Shown piece by piece: positions 20,901 to 33,240 of a stretch of DNA of 61,677 nt. The notes beneath the pieces were generated by a model. It made no database searches. It saw only the letters and a list, made by a program, of their open reading frames with translations, and was not told where the DNA came from. Made by a program: the position numbers and the translations under genes. Each line of letters begins with the position of its first letter. Positions within the stretch are counted from its first letter, which is position 1. Origin of the DNA: Dicyema japonicum (Eukaryota > Dicyemida > Rhombozoa > Dicyemidae); the NCBI GenBank assembly GCA_011109175.1, contig RDEW01000008.1, forward strand, positions 1,066,254-1,127,930, given 5' to 3'.

Positions 20901-21215
20901 ATCGCCATAAATTTATCATCTGCATAAACTTGAACAGTATGTATGGATCATTGAAGTATGGAATATCGGATAAAAACAAATTTAATAATAAAGTGAACAG
21001 TGGATGTCTTTGAGGAACATTGTTCGGTAAGAAGCGAGATATTGATAACGTACTCTCCGGCGTCGCACGGAAAAATTGTTATCTTAGTATTATATCGGAT
21101 TCGAATGTCTTTTGAATATCACTACAAATCCGAGATGTGTCACAGTAAAGCGACCCGGTTTGTAGTCGTATTGGAAGGAAGATGACAAAAGATCTGGGAA
21201 AATAATTTTTAAAAC
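20900..21215 (-). pseudogene. Reverse transcriptase remnant (copy A)
   Basis: Minus-strand fragments include VQVYADDKF-like box C text near 20905-20950 and, upstream, a degraded box A. The copy B relative (38400-38728) is more open. Heavily frameshifted. Confidence 0.5.
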
Positions 21216-21479
21216 AAGCTTTGTGCATGTGAGAAAGACCGGGCTAGAGAATTAAGAGTAATAGGATTTATTTTTTTTAATTTAAAAATATTATTATTAA
21301 TATTTAATCGATCTTAAATATAAAGTAAATGAACGTTTATATTTCTTTATGTGTTTTGGTGGTGCACTGAGATCTCCATTTTAATTAGTTAAAATGGTCG
21401 AAAAGTGCAATATTATTCTACACTTAACGTTGCTACTATCTTAGTAGTTAGTATAGTGTACTACATTCATTTTTAAACT

Positions 21480-22020
21480 TGTATATTGCCGATGATACTC
21501 GATATCCAGTAGAATCCATGAATCCACCATTTGTGATTTATACACTGAAATTTCTCACATATGCCCAAGAATATTCATATTCTCCTTTATTGTTCAACCT
21601 TTCTCTGGTTGTTTTTAGCTGCTTTATTAGGTCGTTGTTTAGGGTGTATCCCAAAAATATTTCGTCGGGATGTGTTCTTTAATTACCATCTTCGAAAGTG
21701 ATTCAAGCACACGTGACATTTTGAATTGAAATCGAATTTCCCAGCAATTGTATGATAACGTGTCAGATCACTGTGTAGATATGACATCCTAACGACAGCA
21801 GTTATTTCTTCAATTTGGAAATGTTCGCCAAATCGACACATTAAATTCGAATCCAGAGATCACTATATTCCGTCCATCTGTATGAGAAATTCGACTTTCT
21901 GTGTAGACACAAGCAGAGACACTTCTGACAGAGGTTAGGTTTTTCGATGAACACAGGATGGAAATAGCATGAGCGATAGGGGGAACCAGGTACATATAAC
22001 TAGAACGGTTATCATTATCT
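21480..22020 (-). CDS. Unrecognised coding-like segment (copy A)
   Basis: Minus-strand frames give RSVSACVYTESRISHTDGRN, IVISGFEFNV, then after a gap IFLGYTLNNDLIKQLKTTRE and GEYEYSWAYVRNFSV. Composition is protein-like rather than random, and copy B keeps the first part continuously open (39557-39162). Frame changes between segments may reflect microintrons or decay. It does not resemble the LINE domains nearby, but I cannot identify a family. Confidence 0.35.
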
Positions 22021-22550
22021 AAGGGGTTGACTGGATGGCTATTCCCCTCAGGATGGCTAGCTAGATTCGCTCAAAATAACCAGCGTCGCTGACGGGGATC
22101 TCCTGTTCATGCGAAATCAGATTTCCTAGACGACTCAAGAATTTTAGCATCACAGGAGCAATGGAACTTGACATTCAAAAGTGTGCAAGACTAACAAAAA
22201 ATATGACCGTATACTCTCAGTTTCATATCAGCCGATTGAATTATTTATTTAACTTTTCAAGGATAAGTTGAGGTACTAACCTTTTTTGCACTAAAACCAC
22301 ACATCTGGTTTTAGATAGACTTTTGTAATATTGGAAGAACTGTTTCTGCAAAAATTGAAAGTAATGTATCTCTCTTGCTTCGTCTACTCTCCATATCTTC
22401 GATTCTTAGAATATTGTGTGGAAAGTAGAAGTCAAGAAAATTATTTTTTTTATTTTCAAGTAAGTACTACTTCACATGAAAATACTAACCATCCAACAAG
22501 ATTTCCAACATTGAACTCGACAGGCCAGCCCAGCATGAAAAATAATTTTT

Positions 22551-22985
22551 TCAAAAACCAATCCTGTCTTCTGAGTTAAATCTGAGTTGCCCAAGAAGAC
22601 TTTTAACTATACCGTGAAAGTTCAATTGTGAGGATTTCAAAAGACAGTTACATGTCTGGTTGGGGGAGATGACTTTTAAAGGTATCAAATCGAAATTCGT
22701 GGAAATTGGTAATGTTAACAAAGGTTCCTTGGTTTTCTGAGGCATTGTTAAAACCCATGAACGGGTTTTCCCTCAATCGCCTGACGTGATCTGAAAATTG
22801 TAGTCATGATAGATCCGCTACTTTCCGCAAAACTATGTAAAATCTGTAAACAACTTCGAAGACAAAGATTTGGATATCGAATCGATCCTGATGCCTTTTT
22901 AGGGATATCATCTAAACATGGCATGCTACCAATTGACTCTTCAAGTCTGATCATAAAATACTCACAAATATAGTAAGGCAGTCGA
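22551..22985 (-). CDS. Unrecognised coding-like segment with possible microintron (copy A)
   Basis: Minus strand. Two open stretches: IRLEESIGSMPCLDDIPKKA, PNLCLRSCLQILHSF (22954-22748) and PKTKEPLLTLPISTNFDLIP, NFHGIVKSLLGQLRF (22745-22551). A canonical donor GTGAGT lies just upstream with an acceptor 19 nt later (20 nt in copy B, 40540-40565), suggesting a microintron. The same stretches occur in copy B. No family recognised. Confidence 0.3.
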
Positions 22986-23381
22986 GTTCTGCATTCGATA
23001 CGTGATTATTACTGAAAAAAATCTCAGAAAGTGATATATGTCAACTGTAAAAATGAGAAAGAACAGTTCTCCGATTAACAAGGTACTCATCAAAGGGGGT
23101 TCATTCATAGTCGTTTGTGAAGAAATGACAAAAAATCGTTGGGTATTCGACTTTTGGAAATTTCTAGTGCCTGGACGCCATATTAAGAGGATCTCGTTTT
23201 TCCATACTCCCCTTGAGGGGTTTCAAGTGGCGGATATGATGCATGGAAAATGCATCTCATTCTGACCGCTGGAACTGGGATTACTTTGTTAGTTGAGTAC
23301 TCTCTTTCTCTTTAACCAGTGATCCTGAGTCAATAAATATAGAATGTCTTGTTTCAATATTTTTAGAAATATTATGATGCT

Positions 23382-23686
23382 TTGTTAGAAATCAATGAGG
23401 CAAATAATTCCATATGTGGGGAATCTTGGAGTCGTTTAGCTACAATAGCGCTAGAGATAAAAGACAACGATCCTTGTTTCCAAATAATTCCAGAGTATTA
23501 CCCCCATCTACTTAGAGTGCGCATCAAATTTGATGGAAATAAATGGCATTGTTGTACAATTGGAGAGAGCGAAGAGCTCAATTCCCCAGATTCAACAAAA
23601 ATTAATTTACCACCTGTCCATTCAAGTGAAGGAAACCGGTGGTGACTTTTTCTCTCAGTTTTGTATAAATAGGCGTTGAGACCCAC
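23382..23686. other. Coding-like region open on both strands (copy A)
   Basis: Plus strand reads EINEANNSICGESWSRLATI...HLLRVRIKFDGNKWHCC; minus strand reads GGKLIFVESGELSS...QQCHLFPSNLMRTLS. In copy B one plus-strand Trp codon becomes TGA, while the same change is silent on the minus strand, which favours the minus strand. Strand and function remain unresolved. Confidence 0.3.
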
Positions 23687-24179
23687 GTGATGACCGCAGC
23701 GGAGGCGCGAGAGTTTACCCGAATTTTAAGAGGAAGGCAATTATTCTGTCGGGGTGCGATTTTTGAATTAATTTTTTTTTAAATTGTTATATATTTATAA
23801 TTAAATTTCAAATAATTAAATAATGTAGCATGCAGCTTTCTGGTGTGACCTGTTAAAAGTAAGAAAATATGTAGACAACTATTTATCTTTTGTTTTCATT
23901 TAAAATATCTACTTAAAACCATGTGTTTTGCAAATGTGGTGTGAATTTTTTCTAACAAAGCGATTTAGCTATCTCGCTTATTGGAACACACACAACGCAC
24001 GCATTCGGAATCACTAGGAAAAGTTATTGAATGTTTTTTAAATTTAAAGCAAAACTATGGCAAAGTGATAAACATAACGTCATTAATAAATACCTGAAGA
24101 CCCACAAATTATTCATGTCTTTTGTATTCACATAAAGATGGAGAAATTATCGCCAATGCTGGTTTTTTATCTTTTTTTA

Positions 24180-24340
24180 ATTTATAAGACACTATTGGAT
24201 GACAACGCTATGAGGATTGGGGTTTTCCGTCCGTTTCAAAAATAGATATTGCACGATCCATCGCTGTAGATGCGGAGGAATGGTCGAGGATAAAGTTTAT
24301 CGAGGTTTCCCAATGGACGGTGACATAATTTATATTTATT
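24180..24340 (+). pseudogene. Divergent RLE-type LINE fragment (copy A)
   Basis: Across frames reads DDNAMRIGV, then RCRCGGMVEDKVYRGFPMDGD, matching the (L)DD..RIG..xRLG..C..HRCRCG..VD segment of the RLE C-terminus. Relative at 41765-41905. Short and frameshifted. Confidence 0.5.
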
Positions 24341-24639
24341 TTGACGATGACTGCCATTTTATGAGGTTATTTTTAAAATTATTAAAGATTTTTAATTTTC
24401 AAAGAATTTGAATTATATCTAAATATTGTGCATTATGATTTTTTTTAAAAAACAAAACTGCCCAAATATAATATCTATTCATTGCATTTACATAGGCACA
24501 GTCAATAAAGATATTTATTACGGCGTGGTCTCCCTTATGACTTGCAGGCATTGAGTACACAATCGGAGTTACCACACATGATCGAAGCCCAATGTTCTGG
24601 AAGAGCCAATTTATCATTCTGGGCTCTCCCTTTTGCAGT

Positions 24640-25000
24640 TTTGCAAGCTGCTCGATTAACTGATTAACTCAGACTTGCTCGGTCCAAAAACGCGAGAAGT
24701 CTCAACGGATATCGCTTGGAATGCGAACAGAATTGGAAGAACTAGACACGAGCCTAAACATCGTTCAAAATGAGAAAATTAACAGGTTTCTTAGCTGTAA
24801 AATAGAAGTCCAATTTGAGGGTATGAAGTTGCTTGGATCGCTATTGAGTTCCCTGAGTATTTGCTGCAACATAGCCTCGCCTTAGAAGATTCTATTGTGG
24901 GACAGTTTTCCAACAATTCCCTGACGAATTAATGAATAATGTGGTTGAAGCAAATTCACTATGGTCAGGGATTCTTTTCTTCTGCCTTTAATTGTGACTA
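24640..25000 (+). pseudogene. RLE-family reverse transcriptase thumb remnant (copy A)
   Basis: Plus strand reads LLGPKTREVSTDIAWNANRI, QNEKINRFLSCKIEVQFEGM and KLLGSLLSSL, resembling the post-YADD region that ends in a LLGSPL motif in RLE-type elements. Frame closes shortly after. Relative at 42225-42560. Confidence 0.4.
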
Positions 25001-25417
25001 AATGCCTAATACGACTGTAATACAGTCTTGACCCCCTAAATACGAATTATCCACCTTGATCACGTCAAGATTGAAGAACTTGTGAGCTGTTACACAGTTG
25101 TTGTATTATATGACAATTTATTATTCTTAATCATGTTTTTTGCTTTTAATTGTTATTTTACTCGAATTTTGAAATTACAGAGGGGAAGCGGGAAAATTTA
25201 GTTGGATAAGTCGCATTAACTCTAAATTACCAAATGCAAAACCAATGAGCAAAGCCATCGACCACAGGTAAAAAAACTGGAATCCTATTCAAGGTCATTT
25301 TCGCCGATTATACTGACCATCAAGCGAACTCGACGTTGGGCTTTTATAAACAATAGTTGCTCCGACCATCGAATACGCCTATTCCGCCTGGTTCAGATCC
25401 TTTGGAAAAGCACTCTG

Positions 25418-26070
25418 TCAGCCATCCGAAAATTGTTGAAAAGAATTAAGTACCTGACGAAGGAGAAAGACAAAATAGTTACTTCTGACATCCCTAGTTC
25501 TATACAAGAGAAACAATGGAGACCACAGTACTAATAGGTCTAGTAGAAATCTACAAGCAAAAGCCTGCGACTCTGTTTCGAGGTCGCACCTGACAGGCGC
25601 TAAAGAAGTCATGGTAAAGGAATTCCGAAAGTGAATTTTTTTGAAGGCTATTGGACAGAAAAGCCCTATCCCTCTTGTGACGTGTAGCAGTAGTTTTTAT
25701 CATCAAATAACCGATTATCGAATACGCTTCTTCCACATGAAGATTAGCGTTTTCTCTTCGAAAAATGAACATATCAACTCACTTAAAGGAAAATCTTGCA
25801 TCTTTTTCCCTCATACAAAGGCCATCTCTTGAAGGTATCCGTGCATGTAAAGTCCTGGACCATAGACTTACCGACTTCAAACGGAAAGATGAAGATCCCA
25901 TTTTTAAATTTTTCATAACTCCCACACAAGCAAAGAGGAATAACCATTTATAGTCGTCTGATGGCCTTATGTCTAGAACTTCCACTACTCCTACAGGCGA
26001 GTGATGAATACAATAACCGTTGATCTGGTCATTTACTCGCCACGATGTGGTACAAAATCAAGACCTAATG
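25418..26070 (-). pseudogene. Integrase-like fragment (copy A, internally deleted)
   Basis: Minus strand: RVNDQINGYCIHHSPVGVVE, VLDIRPSDDYKWLFLF, resembling the start of an integrase core (G.V..D.....DYKW) of the kind found in Ginger-like transposons. Further open segments follow (25772-25551, 25612-25418). Compared with 42972-43930, about 250 bp near 25820 are deleted. The family assignment is tentative because the second catalytic Asp and the Glu were not located. Confidence 0.3.
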
Positions 26071-26629
26071 AAAATATCAAATTAACATAAAATAGCCAAA
26101 TTTCAAAGTCATTAAACTTTTAATTAATGTTTTTTACCTTTTCTAACTTTGTCTCTTCTAAAGCGGACCGATATTCTCTAACTTGCCACTATTATCATAA
26201 AGATCACTTTTACATTTTTCTGAGCCCATTTATGGAAAATTAACTTTGTAGTAAGATCTTTTATCCCTCGTTATTTTAATCAGATTTCACTAAGTTTCGA
26301 CCTTACATTAAATTGTAAACCCTAAAATCGTAAACATGGACAAAATAAAAGGCCATTAACAAGTACGCCTCAAGATAAGTCGTTTAAGAGTTAATCAGCT
26401 TCCAAGCCGAGTCATAGCCAGCTTGGGCAAGCAAAGAGATCTCGAACTTCTCTTCACTCAAGATTGACTATATCCACACCGTAGATGTGCGAGTCTCACT
26501 TTGACGGTAATTGGAGCAGCTATTCTGAATCCCTCCTTGTATGGCGGTAGAAAAAACTTTCAAAATTTAATGACACGTGACTTATCAATTGTTAGTAATG
26601 AAATGCTATTTATCACAATTTTTAACTAA

Positions 26630-27180
26630 AAAATGTCTCCGAGGAATACGGAGATATCCTTTCCCCACAACGGTCTGGGCTCACTTAGTTAGGTGAAAAC
26701 ATTTTCTTTTATAGAAGTAAAGTATATCAAGTAGAGTAAATACCAGTGACTGACGGGCAGTTTATCTTCTTCTAACCGTCTTTTATTAAAACGTCTGAAG
26801 TGTTTGACGTCAGGAATATGGAATCCGTCAAACAATCGTCGACCTGCAGAAACACTTAAGAGTGAACCCAGATATACGTAAATGCTCTTCCAAATACATT
26901 GGCCTCTCAATCATGAGAAATCATATTTCCCATAATTCTTGAGCAATAGACTGTCTGTTTCTTCTTAAATGAAGAAGTTAGACACATCATAGCGGGACTT
27001 TTTGTCACCAGACCCTTTTGGGTAAACCATATGTGGATAATACATAGGAATGCAGTCCCAAGTCCGTTAGGTAAACCTTATATGGATAATACATAGGAAA
27101 CAGGATACTATGTCGCATTTAATATAACATTAATTACTTTCTTGTATTTTTCTTTGACTAATTTAGTGGGAAGACAACTT
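26630..27180. repeat. Dispersed ~500-bp repeat (copy A)
   Basis: Block containing CACAACGGTCTGGGCTCACT, a doubled motif TATGGATAATACATAGGAA and an AATATAACATTAATTACTTT end. It recurs at 44515-45055 (duplication) and, diverged, at 45690-46290. No convincing open frame. Confidence 0.6.
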
Positions 27181-27462
27181 GTTTACATCAGAAAAATATT
27201 TGTACGATAATTTCGATTATTTATTTATTTTTTAAATAATTATTTTTTAAATAATTTTTATTATATATCTTGTCAAGAAGATTCTAACTCGCTCGCTGAA
27301 TTCTCTACTAACCTGGACGCGGCCATGCTCGTGAGACCTTCAGCTTTCCCACGTTCTCTCAGTGGTGCCTGGACGATGCTGTATGGCTGAATTCTTTTGA
27401 AGATCCCTAGTGTCATCTAACCAACATTACCGTGCCTGTTTGTTGTCAGGGGCATCTTCCGA

Positions 27463-30275
27463 TTTTCCATGAGAATTTAAAACAATTCACCTTTTTATTA
27501 TTATTTACTACAAAATTTAATTTATTTGTTGATTGACTATAACATCTTTGCAGTATTGTCTTTTTGACTTTTCCGTTTTGAAGAGCGAGCTTAGAAACAC
27601 TCACTGTTTAGGTAAGATATTTAAAAAGAACTTCTTTGTTTATGTCTTCGTGAACAATTTGAAGAACTGGATTGTAATTTACCTATGTGGAAAAAGAAAA
27701 GAAGTATTTCACGTTCTACAAAATCATCACTAAGTTTTGCCTAACGTGCTCCTATTAGGATCTCTTCTGTCACTTATCTTGTTCAACTTTTTTCTGTACG
27801 ATATTCCACCTATATATTTTACGATATACTGAATGATATAATCATCAGGAGACCTGTGTGGTCACATTAATGCTGATAGCTTAGATAATTTATTAGACAT
27901 TTCGAAAAAGTCATACTTTTTTTCTCTCCACCTCCACATTATACAAACGGTCTTGAGACGTAATGCCATCTTTCATGATAAAAACTTGGCCAGAATCCTT
28001 ATCGTGTACCACAATATCAGGTTCATAGTGAGTTGCATAACGCCTTCACATTTACTAGCCCACCATCATCAACACCATACTTAGCAGACAAATAAGGTCT
28101 ATAGTGCCTAGGTGGGTTGCCCGTGTTTTCTCGGTCGTTATTATGGCGTGCTTCCTAGCAGCCACACTTGACCCTCCTAACAGCGTCAAATGCATTTGCA
28201 TAAGAATACGCTCACGTTTTTATAATACTCCACACAGTCTACGGCCGAATTTATCACGGAATAAATTTAGTCTCTCTTTACTGGCTGCCAGCATATGGAC
28301 ATGGTTCTCTCTGAGTACTCCACGGATCATAACATCCATCTCATCATACTCCTTTTGCTCAAACTCCACAACACCTATGTAATAGTTTAGCAGCAAGACA
28401 GAATACTCATTTAATGCTAGGAACAAATTCCTTGCATTTAGAGACGTCTTACATAATAACGCTGCTCTTTTACAAATGCCTTCAGTAATTTGTCGCTTTG
28501 TCTCAGGTGTTATAAGGGACTTTGGAGTTTCGGTAACACCCAGATACTTATATCCTTCGTGTTCCTCTAGGACTTTTCGTAACACCAGATACTTATATCC
28601 TTCGTGTTCCTCTTTAGTTACTTGTCGATTTATCTCAGGGACTCAATTGAAATCTGTCGATAAAAAATCCATTCAGATTCAAAATTGAAATATTGAGGAT
28701 ACTTTTTTATTAAAAAATAAATAACTGAACAAATAAAAAAATAATCAAAAATTTGAACTAAAAGCACGAGATATTAACTTCCGACCAATTTCAAGCTAAA
28801 TATTATAAAAATTTAGGATATCCATTCAAAAGCAGTAAATTTACTGGTAAAATATACGGCTTTAAAAGTTTTCCTAAGTGGGCAGCGATAATTTCCGCCA
28901 CTTCCCTCTGGTCCACAATTTGCGTTCTTTTGTCATCTTTTATAATTATCGGTTGATGGGGTCTTTCCCTTCATCTGTTTCACAGCCTCGTAGAATCTAG
29001 CGTTGTCTTTGAGAGATTCTATCTTCTTAATCTGGTCCAGTGCTCTATTTCTGTTTTGCTGGCGCATAGTTTTTCTTATTTTTGCTTTGATAGTTATTCT
29101 TTCTAGCCTCAATTTTGATTTTACGTTCGAATCGTCAGTATTTTGATATAGCATCCATATGGTCTTCTGTTTATTGGCAAGGTCCTTCACCGTGTACATG
29201 TCATTGTGCGATGGGATTTTCTCATTTTCTTTCATTAGATGAAGATTGGCTTTTTTATGTATTGATTTCTTTACAAAATCCCAGGATTTTCCGAGCGGCA
29301 AATCTGTAGGCATGTATTCTAGTTCTGCATCCAGATATTCTCTGAATGCTAGGGCCCCTTCTGATTGACTGATTAAGGATTCCAAGTTATAACGTCTATA
29401 GCTGGGTTCTGTGGTTTCAATGTGCTTCCATTTCGTTCTTTGTAGTACCATAAATCTCTTAAGAGAAAGTCTAGCGAAAACCATTTTGTGGTCGCTGTCG
29501 CTAATTGATCCACCATAAGCTCGTGCATAAGTATAATCCCTCGATCTTTTTGCCTGCATATGATATAGTCGATCTGGTTGTATATATTTATCACTCACAC
29601 TTCGAGATTTGTTCTGTGTCCCGACCACGTAGATTTATGTCTGGCTGGATGCATGAAGGTGTATTGCATAAAAATAGGTTGTTCATTTGACAGAAGTTAG
29701 CTAGTAGAGTTCCCGGGGAATTTCTTTTCTCCCTACCATGCCTTCCCAAGAATGTCTCATCGGTCGTAACCTGGGTGCCATTTTTCGCATTTAGGTTTCC
29801 TGCAATCATTACTAATGTCGAGAAAGCATACTTGGAAAAGACTGGTGTAAAAGTCATCAATCTCCCCAGGGTTTTTATTAAGCCATCCACTGTGAAGGGC
29901 GTAAACGTTTATTATAGTTAGATATTTCTTCGACGGGTTGAGGTCATCCAGTTTCAATTGCAACACCCCGATTCTATCATTCACACTGTAATATCGGCAG
30001 ACTCTTTTGGATAGATCATTCCTGACGGCAAATCCTAGCCCATAGAGCTTGTTTCTACCTGGAAGGAAGATTAGTCGAAAGTTCTCATGTTGTTCTTTGA
30101 TCCCGTTGATTAGTTTAATCTCCTGAAGGCAGGCGATTGAAATCATGTATTTTGTTAGATCCTCGACCAGTTCCTTCCGGTTCCGAACGCTAGAAAGTCC
30201 CCTGACGTTAAACGTGAAAAAGGAGAGTCCAATAGCTTGATACTGTGTTTTCCAGACATTGAGTTCAAGAGCCAC
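27463..30275 (-). mobile_element. Internally deleted EEP-type LINE derivative, longer copy
   Basis: Minus strand, 5' to 3': endonuclease motifs TFNVRGLSSVRNRKELVED, IACLQEIKL, AGNLNAKNGT and ISDSDHKMVFARLS (30275-29400), covering the expected N, QE, DxN-like and SDH signatures. A basic linker follows (to 28933), then about 250 nt AT-rich, then YKYLGVTETPKSLI...RDKFGRRLCGVL (28585-28220), SVAARKHAIMTTEKT, and a C-terminal YEPDIVVHDKDSGQVFI...GITS...KYDFF that resembles a PD-(D/E)xK nuclease. The palm with YADD is missing at the same place as in 9313-11720. A 48-bp tandem duplication lies near 28540-28615. Confidence 0.7.
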
Positions 30276-30289
30276 GTTAAATTAGGTTA

Positions 30290-30425
30290 ATTAATTCATA
30301 ATTTACATATAAAACTTATTTTAATAACTTAATTTATTTTTATAAGTTAAGTTATTAAATTAATTAATTTTATTATAATAATTTTTTAAAATTACTTATT
30401 CATAAATAATTAATTATTTTACTTA
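30290..30425. promoter_or_regulatory. Conserved AT-rich upstream flank of mucin-family copy 3
   Basis: Same flank as upstream of the other copies (AATTAGGTTAATTAATTCAT), ending in a degenerate form of the palindrome (near 30394-30415) 10 nt before ATG 30426. Transcription start not identifiable. Confidence 0.35.
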
Positions 30426-31555
30426 ATGATCTTTATGATTGGAGGTTTGTTTGAATTTAATAAGTTTGTAGAAATTGTGTTGTTTTTCGGTTTAATTAAA
30501 CTTGAAATCACTATTGATAAAGTGTCAAATAGTCAAATTCCAATGTGGATCATTAGTGTAAATGACGAATTTTCTATTTTATTTTCTGGAGAGATTAACG
30601 TGAGGATTACAGATAATGGAATGGTAAATGAATATGATAGTAGTAGGATCGAGTTGTCAATTTCAACGAGACAGTTGTCGGTTATGAGAATCTAGGAAAT
30701 AATGAATTCTATATCAATTTACAAGTTGGAATTACACTTGTTAGTTTTAAATTGAAAATGGATGATAATCTTAATTATTTAAATCTAATTTATGTTATGG
30801 TTGTCGGTATCTTGACATTATAGATACGGGGAATTGGTAGTTCTTCTATTAATATTAATGAAATATTTTTGATTAGAAATTATTATTATTGTCATAATTT
30901 AAAGATAGAATTTCCTCCATTTATTTTACACATTCTACTTTAAACTACAAGTATCTCGAACACCTGGAATTACATCATTTTCTGAAACCTGTTGTATTTA
31001 TTATAATTTTAAGTTGATAATTGCAGTAATGATCTGTTAAATAATGAACCTATTGAACCAATAATCGGTCCTTTAAGTTGTTTTATTAATATTTATCATC
31101 TTTTATTTTTTTATTTATTTTTAGGACACACTACAGCTACTTCCACTACTACAAGTGAAGGTAAATATTTTAATTTCATGTTTATAAATTAATGCAATTA
31201 AATAATATTCTTATTCATAAAATTGATAACTACAGCTACTCCCACAAATACAGCTGAAGGTAAAATATCTTCAATTTATGATTAATCAATTCATATAATT
31301 AAATGTTAGATTCACCCACAGAATTTGCCACTACAACTACTTCCACTACTACAATTGAAGGTAAAATATTTTAATTCCCTATTTAATCAATTTATATCAT
31401 TTTTATTTTAAGATCCGAGCATAACAAGTTCAACAATTAACACTAATTTGATAGTAAGCATGCATGCCCGAAAATTCAGTACTTCATCCGTTTCTCGTCC
31501 AGTGGAAGTAACATTCTTCCTACTTGGATGGATTTTAGTTAACATACTAATTTAA
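30426..31555 (+). CDS. Mucin-like surface protein family, copy 3 (with C-terminal hydrophobic tail)
   Basis: Leader MIFMIGGLFEFNKFVEIVLF, ectodomain start PMWIISVNDEFSILFSGE to STRQ. The 24-nt microintron (30800-30823) removes an in-frame TAG and joins open frames, as in all paralogues. A conserved segment SNDLLNNEPIEPIIGPLSC lies near 31025-31080. The array has three exons: 31125-31160, 31221-31259 and 31322-31360 (Thr-rich, phase 1). The acceptor of the middle exon is AA instead of AG. A 52-nt intron leads to the last exon, 31413-31555: SITSSTINTN, then FSTSSVSRPVEV and a hydrophobic end FFLLGWILVNILI, suggesting a GPI signal or membrane anchor. One junction near 30680 is unresolved. Function inferred: O-glycosylated surface protein. 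Confidence 0.55.
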
Positions 31556-31564
31556 TTTAAACTA

Positions 31565-32400
31565 ACAGATTTCTTTGTTAATTTTATTTTCGGAGATTAA
31601 TTTAATAATTATTTAACCCAGGACACACAAAGAAAGATATCGGTGATTAATAATTAATTATGTTTATCCAAGTACAAAGTTGTAATAGGATAGAGACATG
31701 AACCTCTATACAAACAACTAGATCCGAGATCACAGTGAGAGACATTCTCCATGAGATTAACTGTCGTCATATGAGAAATGTAATCTATTTGATGTCTTCC
31801 TGAATTTGGACTTCATGGTAACAAAGTAATGAATTGAGAAGAGAAGTAAGTAAGATGAATTGAAAGCTTGATGAACTGTTATTAGGATGACATCATACTG
31901 ACTAATAAAACTTTTCAAAGATTTGGTTGATTCTTAAGCTGCCCCGTTGGAACTTTGTGATCATATGACTTAATTTGGTTGTTTCGGAGATCAATTATAT
32001 CAATGGTTTTGAAAAACGAGTGATATGGTGTGATCAATGAAAATCTCAGATGGAAATTAAAGAACGAAAAGAAGACGAAGTCTAGAAACAAAGCCAGTAG
32101 AGACAACTCAGGTATGTCTCTTATGTGGACATTCGAAACTCAGGAAATTTAGAATTAATTTCACGCAATATGAACCATTCGTCCATTTGGGCTCGTAAAA
32201 ATCAGTAAAGCTTGCGCCGAGACGCTGTCGGGTTATCTGTCCATTCTTGTATTGGAAAAAAGCTCCCCAGGCTGGAAAAAATAGCTCAGCCAAACTTTAC
32301 ACTGACACATACTGAGCAAACTATCTTGCGAACCTCCGGAAAGTCAGGAAGATCCCAGTAAAAATCCGTAAAGGAGTAAGAATTGCAGAAGCAACGTGTC
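31565..32400. repeat. Shared 3' flank of mucin family, then unassigned sequence
   Basis: 31565-31920 repeats the flank seen after copies 1 and 2. From 31920 to about 32400 I see only short frames (for example minus-strand 32106-31915), none recognisable. Confidence 0.45.
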
Positions 32401-33240
32401 AGATGCCATTGATCACGGACTGTAATGAGGTCGAAACTAGAGGAGCATACACCAAATATGTCCCCAACAAACTAAAGGAAAGAGTAAAACTGAAACTTCT
32501 GGAGGGCGACGACGTGCGGGCTGCTTTACGGGTTATCACGTCCGATGACACAGTATTGTCTTGTACTCCTGAGTTCTTGAAAACCTTAATACTGAAAAAC
32601 CTTAATACTGACTATGAAAAGTTTTAGAATCCTGAATGAACCCGCTAAATCTCTGGTACCTCGATGATGCCACAATTGGAGGATCATTCAAGGAAACATA
32701 CAATTCATTACGTGAAACGTTATCCGGTTTAAAACACTTGGGCTTGGACTTCAATGTTAACAAATCAGAGCTAATGAATGTCTCATATCCGAACACCGAC
32801 ATTCTATCTATCAAAAAGTCCTTTAACGAAATGCTTCCTGGAATCCCGACTGTGCCAGTTGATAAATTATATTTCCTCGGATCAGCGAAAAACTCAAGAA
32901 CTATCTACTTTGCAAAAATGAAGAATTACACGGTTCGCGAAAAGATTGTCATGTCTCGACTCTCACACATCCTTCTCCCAGATGAGAAACAACATCGGAC
33001 TACCCAAGCTTTTATATCTACTATGATGTTCACTTTGCTACGAACAATACGACAGTCTACTTTCGATAGACAAATTTCTCAAATAAAATGTTGAATCACC
33101 TAATTAACGTCCGCTTCGACGAACTTAGTTAGAAGCAATGTAAGCTTCTTTCTGGAATTGATGTTGTTGGTCTAAGATCGGTGCTGGAAACCGCGTACCT
33201 GGCATATCTATCGTCTCTCTCAAGCTGTACTGGAACGGGT
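32401..33240 (+). pseudogene. RLE-type LINE reverse transcriptase, palm and thumb
   Basis: RGAYTKYVPNKLKERVKLKL (32403-32627), then a deletion that removes the fingers and boxes A-B, then NLWYLDDATIGG (box C) with GLDFNVNKSELMNVSYPNTD (32636 onward) and VDKLYFLGSA. It continues to VVGLRSVLETAYLAYLSSLS near 33165-33225. Same family as 11745-13090. Frame is open for 150 codons across box C. Confidence 0.7.

Larger units (their letters stand above)
16337..27462. repeat. Segmental duplication, copy A (direct)
   Basis: Collinear with 33241-45286 in the same orientation. Shared content in order: RLE fragment, Jockey-like LINE, LINE C-terminus, Asn tRNA, RT remnant, unrecognised genes, RLE pieces, integrase-like piece, dispersed repeat. 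Copy A lacks about 670 bp of LINE ORF1 (replaced by a hAT end) and about 250 bp near 25820. Its right edge is created by the 3' end of the EEP element at 27463. Copies differ by many single-base indels. Confidence 0.85.
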
